A stretch of 64,000 nucleotides of DNA from Paenibacillus whitsoniae. GTDB taxonomy: Bacteria; Bacillota; Bacilli; Paenibacillales; NBRC-103111. This document shows, piece after piece, positions 41,412 to 50,997 of this stretch (its first letter is position 1; each line of letters starts with the position of its first letter). The notes under the pieces are model-generated. The model ran no database searches. It saw only the letters and a program-made list of their open reading frames with translations, and had not been told where the DNA came from. The position numbers and the translations under genes are program-made. Location: positions 1 through 64,000 of the forward strand of contig NZ_RXHU01000088.1 in the NCBI RefSeq assembly GCF_003955665.1, given 5' to 3'.

Positions 41412-44400
41412 ATGAGTAAAAAGAGGTATGTGCTCGCTCTCATCGCCGCCCTGACAGGCAACTTGCTGCTGCCGTACGGTAAGGCGGGGCCGATCACGGC
41501 ACAGGCTGCAGCGACCACGTATGTGGCGGCCAGTTTCAACAGTTACCCCACCTCGCCCTCGACGTCGGGGCCGGCTGCGGAGGTTGGCGGCAACTGGGGG
41601 TTGTACAATGCAAAAGCTGGTACGGATTATACAATTGGGGAAGCGGCTCCCGGCAGAAGCGATCTCAGCTTGAAGCTGATGTCGGGTACGTCCGGCACAC
41701 AGCTGTACGCGGGGAAATTCTCTCTCAATATTGCCGGCAAAGTCGTATTAGAGGCAGCGGTTCGCGCTGAAGACGCCGGCCATATCCGGCTGCTGGATAT
41801 GAAGAGCAACAGCGGTGTGTGGAAAAATTTTCTGACCTTGACGGAAACAGGCCAAATGTCGATTCTGGGCAAATCGTTGGGGGCGTATACGCCCAATACG
41901 TGGTACAAGGTGAAAGCAATCATTGATCAGACCGGGCAAAAGGCGGACGTGCTGCTCAATGATGTACAAGTGGTGACCGCAGGGGCTTTAGGTGCAACTT
42001 GGGATACGATCAACACAATCAAATTTACGCAGACCGGCACGTCGGTACCGGGCAGTGCTTATTTGGACGATGTTCGTGTCTATTCGTACGAACCAGTTGA
42101 AAGCGTTTCCGTGACGCCGGGTGCGTCGACGATCGGCGTCGGCAAGCAAGTGGCGCTCACGGCGCAGGTTGCCCCGGCAGATGCCGCCGATCAGCGCGTG
42201 ATGTGGAGCTCGGACGCGCCGGCAACGGTCACGGTCGATACGTACGGCGTTGCGACCGGCATGGCCGTCGGCACGGCGCACATTACGGCGACGACGTTGG
42301 AAGGTGCCAAGACAGCGTCATCGACGATTACGGTCACGACCAACGTGCCATTGGACGGCATCACGTTGCCTGCTGAGCAAACGGTGGCGGCAGGGGGAAC
42401 GGTGCAGTTAACGCCTGTGTTTACACCTGCAAACGCGACGAATAAGAAGGTGACATGGACAAGCGGCAATCCCGCTGCTGCTACGGTGGACGCGCAAGGG
42501 CTTGTCACCGCACAGGCGACTGGTCAGGCAGTGATTACGGCGTTGAGTGAAGACGGCAGCCATACGGCGATGACGACAGTGAATGTGCAGCCGCCAAGTG
42601 TGGCGTCCATTTCTTTGCCGAGCACCGTTACGGTGATCAAAGGGGATACGGTTACGTTGGTGCCGACTTTTCAACCGGCACAAGCAGGCAATCAGCTTGT
42701 GACGTGGACGATTGGCGATGCCACGATTGCATCGGTCGATGCGGCGGGCGTGGTTGCCGGTCTGAAGCTAGGCGAGACGCAGTTGACGGCAACAAGTGTG
42801 GATGGAGGAAAAACAGCGAGCACCATGATTAAGGTCATTGATCAAGCAGCGGTCTCCGGCGAGTTCGAGCGTTTACGTTTGAAGCGCAAAGCAGGGCTCG
42901 ACGGCGGCGACAATTTGGATACGTCAGACGCGGACGTACAGGCCAAGGTGGCCACGCTTACGGCGAACGGACAAACCCGCTGGTCCACGCTTCAAAAAGC
43001 AGCGGACCGCCAAGTGCTGTGGTCGGACAGCGTCGTCAGCAGCGGGAATTCCGATGCGATTCATAACAATATTTCGCGAATCCGCGAGATGGCTTACGCC
43101 TACTCGACGAAAGGCGGGGCGCTTTACCACAATTTGCAGCTACGCGACGATATCGTCTCGGCACTGGATTGGGTGTATACCAAGCAGTACAACGAGACGG
43201 GTACCGCGTTCGGCAACTGGTGGAATTTTGAAATTGGTATCCCCGGGAAAATGACAGATACGATGGTGATGATGTACGATGCGCTGACGCCAGAGCAGAT
43301 TGCTCGCTACATCGGCGCGATTGACCATTACACGCCGGATATCCAGTCCAATGTGTTCGATACTAGCTCTTACTATACGGGGGCGAATCGTTCCGATATT
43401 TTGCTGTATAAGCTTGTGGACGGGTTGCTGCTGCAATCGGATGCGCGCATCCGCGCCGTGGCGACGGAAATGTCCCCGCTGTTTGCTTATGTGACGGCAG
43501 GCGACGGTTTTTACGAGGATGGCTCGTTCGTGATGCATGCGTCCGTTCCCTACACGGGCAGCTACGGTTCGGTCATGCTGGAAGGCGTCAGCCAACTGCT
43601 GTATTTGCTCAACGGCAGCCCTTGGCCGGTCACCGATCCTAACGTGAATCTCTTTTACAAGTGGATTTATGATGGGGTTGCTCCGGTTATTTATAAAGGG
43701 ATGACGATGGATTTCGTCAACGGTCGCTCGATTGCCCGCGGGTCAAATAATTCCCAGGTAACCGCAGCGGGCATCATGTCGGCACTCGCCAGATTGGCGC
43801 TGGACGCCCCGGCATCGGATGCGCAGAAGCTGAAAAGCATGCTGAAGGCATGGATGACGGAGGATCAGACGCATTTTAACTATTACAATAGTTTGTCTTC
43901 TATGAATCTGATCGGTTCTGTGAAGGGATGGATGAGCGACGCAGCGATTGTGCCGGATCGGGAGGCTTCGGGCTACTACGAGTTTGCGGGGATGGCCAGA
44001 AGCTTGCAGGTTCGCGACGACTATACGTTTGGGATTAGCAAAAGCTCAAAACGTATCCAAACCTATGAGCTGACCAACGGTGAAAACGGAGAAGGCTGGT
44101 ACACAGGCGACGGCATGACGTACCTGTATAATGGTGATCAAGCGCAGTATATGGAGGATTATTGGGCGACAGCGAACCGGTACCGCCTGCCAGGTACGAC
44201 GGTGGATACAAGACCGCGCACCTTCACTGATTTCCAGAACGGGGACGGGGAAGGCAAGCCGACAAACGCGTGGGCTGGCGGCGTTGAAATGGGGCCGTAC
44301 GGCAGCTCCGGTATGCAGCTGAAGCAAATCGGCACGACGCTGCAGGCGAATAAATCGTGGTTTATGTTCGGCGACGAGATCGTGGCGCTCGGCTCGGGCA

Positions 44401-47400
44401 TCTCGAGCAGCGACAACCGGACGATCGAGACGATCGTCGAGCAGCGGAAGCTGAATGCGGCCGGCGACAATGCGCTGACCGTGAACGGGCAGGCGAAGTC
44501 CACGGCACTCGGCTGGAATGAACGCATGACAGGCGTGCAGTGGATGCACTTCGGCGGCAACGGCGCGCAGTCGGATATCGGATATTATTTCCCGGATCTC
44601 CCGGCGATTAATGGGCTTCGTGAGCAGCGCACTGGCCGTTGGAGCGATGTGAACCAAAGTATTGCCCAGTCTGCTCCCGTGACGCGGAACTACCTCAGCT
44701 TGTGGTTCGACCACGGAAAAAGTCCTCAAGGCCAGACGTACAGCTATGCGATTTTGCCGAACAAAACGGCGGAACAGGTAAAGCAGTATGCCGAGCATCC
44801 GCCTTACGAGGTGCTGGTCAACAATGAAGGGGCGCAGGCGGTTCGCCATAATGGATTGGGTCTTACTGCCGTGAACTTCTGGAAAGATCAGAAGGTGAAG
44901 GCAGATCTGGTGACGAGCTCCAGGCAGGCGGCGGTGATGATCAAGGAAGTGAACAACCAATTGGAGCTCGCGGTTTCCGACCCTACGCTAGAGAATACAG
45001 GCGCTATCGAGCTTGAGCTGGATCGTTCCGCTGCAGGTGTGCTGCAGGCGGATCCGCAGATCATGGTGACGCAGCTATACCCGACCATCCGCTTGGTGGT
45101 CAGTGTGAAAGGTTCGGTCGGACGCACGTTCCATGTGACGTTTGATACGGACCCTGCGAAGCCGAGACCTTCGGATCGCCCGCCGATACCGGCGATTGTG
45201 AATCCTAGAAGCGGCGCGGAAGAGCTTGACCGCAATGCTGCGCTGTACGCCGCCTTCGATAACGAAGGCAACGGGCTGGAAGCGGTCGGCGGCGGCCCTA
45301 GCGGCTGGAGCGTAAGCAATGCGCAACAGACACTTGTGACGCTGGAACGGCTGCCGGAGGAATCCAGCAATATCCTTCGATTGTTGGATATGAGCGCTCA
45401 GGACTCAGCGTTTGCCTCGCGAACCTTTCCTGCTGTCTCCGGCTTGGCCGAGGCTGAATGGACGTTTGCCGAGCCATACGGGCCGAAAGGCGAGGAATTT
45501 ACGCTGCTTAGCGGCGATGCAGCCGCCATTCGTCTTGTGACGCGGGCGGGAGCCCTCTATTGGCTTGATGCTCAGGGCGCCGAGCACTATGTGCAAGGGG
45601 TGTCTGCGGCAACGTGGACGAAGCTGCGGGTGACGATCGACCTTACGCACAACAAATACGATGTCTATGTGGATGGCAAACTGGCGGCGGCTGGGGCGAG
45701 CTTCGCTAACCCAGTTACGGCGCTGGATGGATTTCGCATGAAAACGGATGCCCAGGCAAAAGACGCGATTCTGTATGCAGACGACATCGCGGTGTATCGT
45801 TTCGGCGAACAGACGCTAGTATACGGCACGTTTAACGCCGGTTCCTTCGGCGCATGGCAAGTTGCGCAGAGCGCGACGGCTCCTGTCCAGATTGTGGACG
45901 ATCCAAATGCGGCAAATCGAAGCGTTCTGCTAGGTGACAACGACAATAAGTTTAGCGCTTCAATGCTGCAGCCTTTTGCGGTACAAAGCGGATCATTAGT
46001 CGCGGAGTGGGATTTGAAGGAAAAGAACAGCGGCAAAACGCCGTTCTATGAGCTGCGGCAGGGCGAGAAAACCGTCGTTCGGCTATTAACGAGTGGAACG
46101 CTGCGGTACCTGTACAAGGACGGCACGGTCGATACGCTCGGTTCGGTACCGACAGGCGTCTGGCATCACATCCGTCTGGAGGTCGACATTGCGAATCAGA
46201 AGGTCAATGTTTATTTGAACGGCGTGCTGCAAAAGGCGAACCTGAATTTCTATGAGGCGTCGTCCACCATCGACAACATTCGGATCTATACGTCCTATGG
46301 CGCCGTGGACGCGCCATTATGGATCGACAATGTGAAGGTGTATACTTATCAAGCGCCTAAGCAGCCCGAAGGGCTGGCCTTAAATACGGCGGAACAGGCG
46401 CTGTATCTGGATGAACCGGCGGAGGATGCCGAGCAGACGTCGGCATCGCTGGGTGCTCAAATGACGCCTTCGGACGTGTATGACACGACAATCGGATGGC
46501 TATCCTCCAATGAGCAGACGGCTTCTGTCGACAGCACCGGCTTGGTGCAAGCGTTGCAGCCGGGCAAGGCGGTCATTACGGCAACGACGGCTCATGCCGA
46601 GCTGCAAGCTGCGGTAACCGTGTATGTGGTGCCGAAAGCGCCGCAAGTGACGGCGGACGATGCGGCGAATACCGTATCGGGTATGGCCGCGGGGCTGGAA
46701 TACAGCTTGGACGGCGGCGATTATGTGCGGTATGAAGCTGAAGCGTTTGGGCGCGTTAACCTGAACGGCCCGCATGAGCTTAAGATCCGTGCTGCTGCGG
46801 ACGAGATGAGCGGCGCGCCGGCAGGGAAGGTGACGACGCTGCGCTTCGTCACTGTGGAGTCGTCGCCAGGTGGCGATTCGGGCAGCGGCTCGGGTTCTGG
46901 CAGTGGTTCAAGTGCCGGTACTGGTGCCGGAACACCGTCGACGCCGCCAGCGACAGCTCCAAAAGACAGCGTTCTTCAGCTGAAGCTGCCGGAGGACGCG
47001 GTCACAACGAGCAAGGACAGCCAAGGCAGAGAAGTAACGACGGTGGTCGTGGCTGCCCAGGATTTGAAGCAAGCTTGGTCTGCGGATACCTCGACCGTCG
47101 TCATTGCGCCGCCGGGTAATGGCAGCACCTTGGTCGTGAAGCTTCCGGCAGCCGCTTTAAAGGATGCGGCTGCAACGTTGCCAACGGGCACCGTTGTTCT
47201 CCAGTCCCCGTTTGGCGAAATGACGCTGCCGTTGTCTCTGTTCGCTCCTGGCGGAGCTGCGGAAAGTGCGGCGACATCCGGGGCAAGCACGACCGTAACC
47301 GTCACGATGCAACAAGCGGATTCGAACTTGGAGGAACGCGTAAAGGCAGCCTCCAACAACTATCACGTTGCAGTTGCAGGACCGATCATGGACTACAAAG

Positions 47401-48203
47401 TAACCCTGGAGCAGGGCGATCAAGTTGCCACGGTGACGCAATTCGGCAGCACCTATGTGGTTCGCACGATGCTCCTTCCAGCAGGCTTCGATGCGAGCAA
47501 GGTGGCAGCCGTCCGGTACGATCCGGAGACTGGCGAGCTGACTTATGTACCGGCGGTGTTTGTCACCCGGCCTGACGGACTAACGGAAGTACGCATGAAA
47601 CGAAATGGAGCAAGCATCTACACAGTGATTCAGGGCAGCAAATCGTTCGAAGATGTTGCCGGACACTGGAGCAAAGCCGATGTCGAACTGCTGGCGTCGA
47701 AGCTGATCGTCCAAGGTCAGGCGGACGGCCGCTTCGCACCGGAAGCGGAGGTCACAAGAGCGGAGTTCGCAGCGATGCTCGTGCGTGCGCTCGGTTATCA
47801 AGCGAAGCCGGTTCAACGACCTAGTTTTAAGGATGTCGCGCCAACAGATTGGTACTATGCAGCAGTTGAAGCGGCCGTGCAGGCGAAGCTGATCGAGGGC
47901 ACCGGACCGGATACGTTCAGTCCGAACTTGCCGATCACGCGCGAGCAGATGGCGGCCATGATTGCATCTGCGATGAAGCTTGCGGGCAAGCCGGCACCCG
48001 GTGCGAACCAAGACTGGCTGCAGCCATTCCAAGATCAGCCGCAAATAAGCGACTGGGCGCAAGCGCCGCTAGCGGCGGCACTCCAAGCTGGCATCCTGAA
48101 CGGACGATCCGCGAGCCTCATCGCGCCTGCCGCCCCTTCAACCAGAGCGGAAGCTGCGGTCGTGTTGAAACGGCTTTTGACCTATATCGCATTTATGAAC
48201 TAA
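41412..48203 (+). CDS. SLH-anchored polysaccharide lyase, PL8 (hyaluronate/chondroitin/xanthan lyase type)
   Basis: A giant exported protein of 2263 residues. Signal peptide (1-34, ending AQA). Order: a concanavalin-like domain (about 36-225), three Big_2 Ig-like domains (about 230-475), the PL8 alpha-toroid and beta domains (about 500-1260), two more concanavalin-like domains (about 1280-1640), another Big_2, a Gly/Ser linker (GSGSGSGSGSS) and three SLH repeats (about 2080-2263; FEDVAGHWSKADVELL, VTRAEFAAMLVRALGY). Within PL8, the aromatic patch N602-W603-W604, N659, H709 and Y718 have the spacing of N349/H399/Y408 of pneumococcal hyaluronate lyase, so the active site looks complete. It should cleave uronic-acid polymers by beta-elimination at the cell surface. 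ATG 41412 follows AAGGGGAG by 6 nt. Confidence 0.93.
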   Translation: MSKKRYVLALIAALTGNLLLPYGKAGPITAQAAATTYVAASFNSYPTSPSTSGPAAEVGGNWGLYNAKAGTDYTIGEAAPGRSDLSLKLMSGTSGTQLYAGKFSLNIAGKVVLEAAVRAEDAGHIRLLDMKSNSGVWKNFLTLTETGQMSILGKSLGAYTPNTWYKVKAIIDQTGQKADVLLNDVQVVTAGALGATWDTINTIKFTQTGTSVPGSAYLDDVRVYSYEPVESVSVTPGASTIGVGKQVALTAQVAPADAADQRVMWSSDAPATVTVDTYGVATGMAVGTAHITATTLEGAKTASSTITVTTNVPLDGITLPAEQTVAAGGTVQLTPVFTPANATNKKVTWTSGNPAAATVDAQGLVTAQATGQAVITALSEDGSHTAMTTVNVQPPSVASISLPSTVTVIKGDTVTLVPTFQPAQAGNQLVTWTIGDATIASVDAAGVVAGLKLGETQLTATSVDGGKTASTMIKVIDQAAVSGEFERLRLKRKAGLDGGDNLDTSDADVQAKVATLTANGQTRWSTLQKAADRQVLWSDSVVSSGNSDAIHNNISRIREMAYAYSTKGGALYHNLQLRDDIVSALDWVYTKQYNETGTAFGNWWNFEIGIPGKMTDTMVMMYDALTPEQIARYIGAIDHYTPDIQSNVFDTSSYYTGANRSDILLYKLVDGLLLQSDARIRAVATEMSPLFAYVTAGDGFYEDGSFVMHASVPYTGSYGSVMLEGVSQLLYLLNGSPWPVTDPNVNLFYKWIYDGVAPVIYKGMTMDFVNGRSIARGSNNSQVTAAGIMSALARLALDAPASDAQKLKSMLKAWMTEDQTHFNYYNSLSSMNLIGSVKGWMSDAAIVPDREASGYYEFAGMARSLQVRDDYTFGISKSSKRIQTYELTNGENGEGWYTGDGMTYLYNGDQAQYMEDYWATANRYRLPGTTVDTRPRTFTDFQNGDGEGKPTNAWAGGVEMGPYGSSGMQLKQIGTTLQANKSWFMFGDEIVALGSGISSSDNRTIETIVEQRKLNAAGDNALTVNGQAKSTALGWNERMTGVQWMHFGGNGAQSDIGYYFPDLPAINGLREQRTGRWSDVNQSIAQSAPVTRNYLSLWFDHGKSPQGQTYSYAILPNKTAEQVKQYAEHPPYEVLVNNEGAQAVRHNGLGLTAVNFWKDQKVKADLVTSSRQAAVMIKEVNNQLELAVSDPTLENTGAIELELDRSAAGVLQADPQIMVTQLYPTIRLVVSVKGSVGRTFHVTFDTDPAKPRPSDRPPIPAIVNPRSGAEELDRNAALYAAFDNEGNGLEAVGGGPSGWSVSNAQQTLVTLERLPEESSNILRLLDMSAQDSAFASRTFPAVSGLAEAEWTFAEPYGPKGEEFTLLSGDAAAIRLVTRAGALYWLDAQGAEHYVQGVSAATWTKLRVTIDLTHNKYDVYVDGKLAAAGASFANPVTALDGFRMKTDAQAKDAILYADDIAVYRFGEQTLVYGTFNAGSFGAWQVAQSATAPVQIVDDPNAANRSVLLGDNDNKFSASMLQPFAVQSGSLVAEWDLKEKNSGKTPFYELRQGEKTVVRLLTSGTLRYLYKDGTVDTLGSVPTGVWHHIRLEVDIANQKVNVYLNGVLQKANLNFYEASSTIDNIRIYTSYGAVDAPLWIDNVKVYTYQAPKQPEGLALNTAEQALYLDEPAEDAEQTSASLGAQMTPSDVYDTTIGWLSSNEQTASVDSTGLVQALQPGKAVITATTAHAELQAAVTVYVVPKAPQVTADDAANTVSGMAAGLEYSLDGGDYVRYEAEAFGRVNLNGPHELKIRAAADEMSGAPAGKVTTLRFVTVESSPGGDSGSGSGSGSGSSAGTGAGTPSTPPATAPKDSVLQLKLPEDAVTTSKDSQGREVTTVVVAAQDLKQAWSADTSTVVIAPPGNGSTLVVKLPAAALKDAAATLPTGTVVLQSPFGEMTLPLSLFAPGGAAESAATSGASTTVTVTMQQADSNLEERVKAASNNYHVAVAGPIMDYKVTLEQGDQVATVTQFGSTYVVRTMLLPAGFDASKVAAVRYDPETGELTYVPAVFVTRPDGLTEVRMKRNGASIYTVIQGSKSFEDVAGHWSKADVELLASKLIVQGQADGRFAPEAEVTRAEFAAMLVRALGYQAKPVQRPSFKDVAPTDWYYAAVEAAVQAKLIEGTGPDTFSPNLPITREQMAAMIASAMKLAGKPAPGANQDWLQPFQDQPQISDWAQAPLAAALQAGILNGRSASLIAPAAPSTRAEAAVVLKRLLTYIAFMN

Positions 48204-48209
48204 ATGCTG

Positions 48210-48238
48210 GAGAGGGGGCGTTATGCTCCCTCTTTTTC
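48210..48238 (+). terminator. Rho-independent terminator of the PL8 gene
   Basis: Stem GAGAGGG..GCGT / TGCTCCCTC and TTTTTCG. The operator region of the next gene begins 16 bp further on. Confidence 0.75.
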
Positions 48239-48253
48239 GTGCTGCGGCCATTT

Positions 48254-48295
48254 TTTTAACAACGCGATTGGACAATTTATGCATATCTATTGCAA
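48254..48295 (+). promoter_or_regulatory. candidate AraC operator and promoter of the sensor gene
   Basis: TTTTAACAACGCGATTGGA (48254-48272) followed by CATATCTATTG. The same arrangement is found at 50875-50917 (17 of 19 identical in the block, and a matching ATATCT-TTG). The distance fits an activator just upstream of a -10 (CATATC/TATATC). Confidence 0.6.
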
Positions 48296-48435
48296 GGGGA
48301 AGTCGTCATAATGGAGGAAGCCGTACTGCCAGGAATCTACGCTTTACGGCTTTTTGCCAATGTGTGAGAATACGAGGTATGGGGCGGACGAACGGCAAGT
48401 GTACGAACAAGACGACACCCCAAAGGAGAGCGTGT

Positions 48436-50796
48436 ATGCCGATCAAAATGAATTTGTGGAAGAAGCGCAAAAGCGTCATTTTTACATGGCTGATTTCCTA
48501 CAGCGCCGTATTTATTATTCCGATTCTGATGAGTCTGATCCTATACAGGGAATCCAGCAATACGCTGCGAAGCGAAATTCATAGAGCCAACGATACAATG
48601 CTCCAGCAGGTGCGAGAAACGATCGATACGCAGATCGAAATGATGCAGCGTCTGAGTATGGAGTTGACCTGGAATACAAGAATTCAAAGCCTGATTTATA
48701 CCCGCATGTCCAGCAGCGATGAGCAATATACAGCCTATTTGATCGCGAAGGAGTTTCTTATGTATCAGACCTCCTATGCCAATGTCGATCAATTTTATGT
48801 GACGTGGGAGGCGGAGAATACCGTCCTGCTGCCCGGCAGTACGCGGGATTATCAAGCTGGTTTTGAAACGATGCATGATACGGGCATGATCAGTTATGCC
48901 GATTGGTTGAAGCTGGTGAAGATGAACAGGAGCACGACGTTCACGATCATGCCTCGCAAGGATTCCGCGTATTCCAAGCAATCGCTTGCGCTCATAACCC
49001 GGCTTCCGGCAGGATCGGGGAGCAAACCGACAGGCTCCGTGGTTGTGATGGCGGATGTGGAACGTTTTAATAAGGCGATTGCCAAGGTGCAGTCTTTTAG
49101 CGGCGGTAACGTGTATGTGCTGGATGAGGCGCATAAAGTGCTGCTGTCGAATACGAGCAAGGGGCTTCCGGCGTCGATTCTGGATCAGTTGGGCAGGGCG
49201 GAGAGCGGCGTCATATATACGAAAACGAGCGATGAACAGTCGGAAATTTACTATTTAAATTCCGAGGTGTCGAAGCTTACGTACATCTCGGTCATCCCAA
49301 GCAAAGTGTACTGGCAAAAAGCGGTGTACGTCCGCAATGTGATGTATGTTAGCGTGGCGATCTCCCTGATCGGGGCGGCGATTTTGACCCTCTTTTTTAT
49401 GCGGAGAAACTACTCGCCGATTCAGCGGCTTGTTCAAGTGCTGGCCAGGGCGGAAGGCGCGCGCGACCGTGGCAGTCAGGAAGGGAATGAGCTCAGCTTC
49501 ATTCACCGTGCCGTCTCCGATACGCTTGGCGAGAAGGAAGCGATTCGGGTGCAGCTCCAGCAGCAGCACAATATGCTGCGCTCCAACATGCTGGCGCGTC
49601 TGCTGAAGGGGCGGCTGGACGGACCGATTCCGCTGAGGGAGTCGCTGAGTTCGCATCAGATTGAGCTGCTGTCCGACGATTTTGCTGTCATTCTCTTCTT
49701 TATGGAGGCACCGGAGGAGGTCAGTATCAGCATTTCGTCGATTAGCGTGCATGAGAAAAGCCGCTTGGCTCAGTTTATTTTGACCAATGTGGTGGAGGAA
49801 CTGGCAGGGATGCATGGACATCGCGGTTATGTCGCCGAAATTGACGATATGCTCGCTTGCATCGTGAATTTCTCCTCAGGTGACGCTGATGAGCGCATGC
49901 AGCAGCTTGTTTCGATCTCGGAAGAAGCGCAGCAGTTCCTGCTGGAGCGGTATCGGATGAAGCTCACGCTGTCGATTTCGCGAGCGCATTCGACGATTGC
50001 CGGCATTGAGCAAGCGTATCAGGAAGCCTTGGATGCGATGGAGTACAAGCTGGTGTTCGGCAAGCAGCAGATCATTGCCTACGAGCAGCTGCATAAGGAG
50101 CCGATGACCGGGTACTATTACCCATTGCAGATTGAACAGCGTCTGATGAATTTTATCAAAATCGGCGATTTGGCGCGTGCCAGAGAAGTGTTGGATGAGG
50201 TGATCGACCGTAATTACGGGAAGTCGATGACATCCGTGACGCTGGTTCGCTGTCTGATGTTTAATTTGATTTCAACGATGATGAAGACGATTCATGAATT
50301 GGGCGAAGTTGAGGAGAGTTTTCTCGCGAAGCATCCGAACTGGATGGAGACGATGGCGAGCAGTGATACGGTCAAGGAAATGGTGGATCAGCTCAATCTG
50401 CTTCTGGAAGATGTATGTGCCTACACGGCGGCTAAGCTGGACGTGAACATTTCCAAAAGCCGGGCGGAATCACTGCGTGAGCTGATTCACAAGGTGAATG
50501 TTTATGTGGAAACCCATTATCAGGATATGGATTTGAATGTGGGGCTGCTGGGCGAGCAGTTTCAAATGAAAGCAAGCTATTTGTCCAAGCTGTACAAAGA
50601 GCAAACGGGTGAAGGGCTGCTGGATTATATTAACCGCGTGCGGATTGAGCAGGCCAAAGCGCTGCTCGGTTTTACGGATCAGCCGATTGTCGACATCGGC
50701 AAGATGGTTGGTTTTAATGAAGCGGCGACATTTATCCGGGTGTTTAAAAAGTTCGAAGGCATCACGCCCGGCAAGTTTCGCGAGATGCAGGGATAG
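48436..50796 (+). CDS. membrane-bound AraC family sensor-regulator
   Basis: A 786-residue one-component regulator. Span 1 at about 12-35 (VIFTWLISYSAVFIIPILMSLIL), an extracellular Cache-like sensor (about 40-290), span 2 (VMYVSVAISLIGAAILTLFFM, about 300-320), a cytoplasmic linker region and an AraC domain at the end (about 690-786) with LGEQFQMKASYLSKLYKEQTG and IGKMVGFNEAATFIRVFKKFEG. It lies between the lyase and the importer and most likely activates both. ATG 48436 has AAAGGAGAG upstream; the open frame continues 5' but without a usable start. Confidence 0.93.
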   Translation: MPIKMNLWKKRKSVIFTWLISYSAVFIIPILMSLILYRESSNTLRSEIHRANDTMLQQVRETIDTQIEMMQRLSMELTWNTRIQSLIYTRMSSSDEQYTAYLIAKEFLMYQTSYANVDQFYVTWEAENTVLLPGSTRDYQAGFETMHDTGMISYADWLKLVKMNRSTTFTIMPRKDSAYSKQSLALITRLPAGSGSKPTGSVVVMADVERFNKAIAKVQSFSGGNVYVLDEAHKVLLSNTSKGLPASILDQLGRAESGVIYTKTSDEQSEIYYLNSEVSKLTYISVIPSKVYWQKAVYVRNVMYVSVAISLIGAAILTLFFMRRNYSPIQRLVQVLARAEGARDRGSQEGNELSFIHRAVSDTLGEKEAIRVQLQQQHNMLRSNMLARLLKGRLDGPIPLRESLSSHQIELLSDDFAVILFFMEAPEEVSISISSISVHEKSRLAQFILTNVVEELAGMHGHRGYVAEIDDMLACIVNFSSGDADERMQQLVSISEEAQQFLLERYRMKLTLSISRAHSTIAGIEQAYQEALDAMEYKLVFGKQQIIAYEQLHKEPMTGYYYPLQIEQRLMNFIKIGDLARAREVLDEVIDRNYGKSMTSVTLVRCLMFNLISTMMKTIHELGEVEESFLAKHPNWMETMASSDTVKEMVDQLNLLLEDVCAYTAAKLDVNISKSRAESLRELIHKVNVYVETHYQDMDLNVGLLGEQFQMKASYLSKLYKEQTGEGLLDYINRVRIEQAKALLGFTDQPIVDIGKMVGFNEAATFIRVFKKFEGITPGKFREMQG

Positions 50797-50839
50797 AGGG
50801 GCGGCCACTGGGGGGCTGCCCGTTTGTCGTAATGGATGC

Positions 50840-50910
50840 AACGCAATTGGCGGTTTTATGCATGCTGAGGCGTATTTTAACAACGAAATTGGAGCTTTTC
50901 GTTATATCTT
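50840..50910 (+). promoter_or_regulatory. candidate tandem AraC operators of the importer operon
   Basis: Two related sites 42 bp (four helical turns) apart: ACGCAATTGG at 50841-50850 with TTTTATGCATG behind it, and TTTTAACAACGAAATTGGA at 50875-50893. The second overlaps a likely -10 (TATATC, about 50903). The first resembles the block at 48261-48284 (AACGCGATTGG...TTTATGCAT). Confidence 0.6.
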
Positions 50911-50997
50911 TTGTCGCTCGTCAGCGTCAATATGAAGGCTGTACAGACCGAAGCGTTGCCTAGACGCGGTCATACGAAAAAGGGAGGTAAGCGGTTT

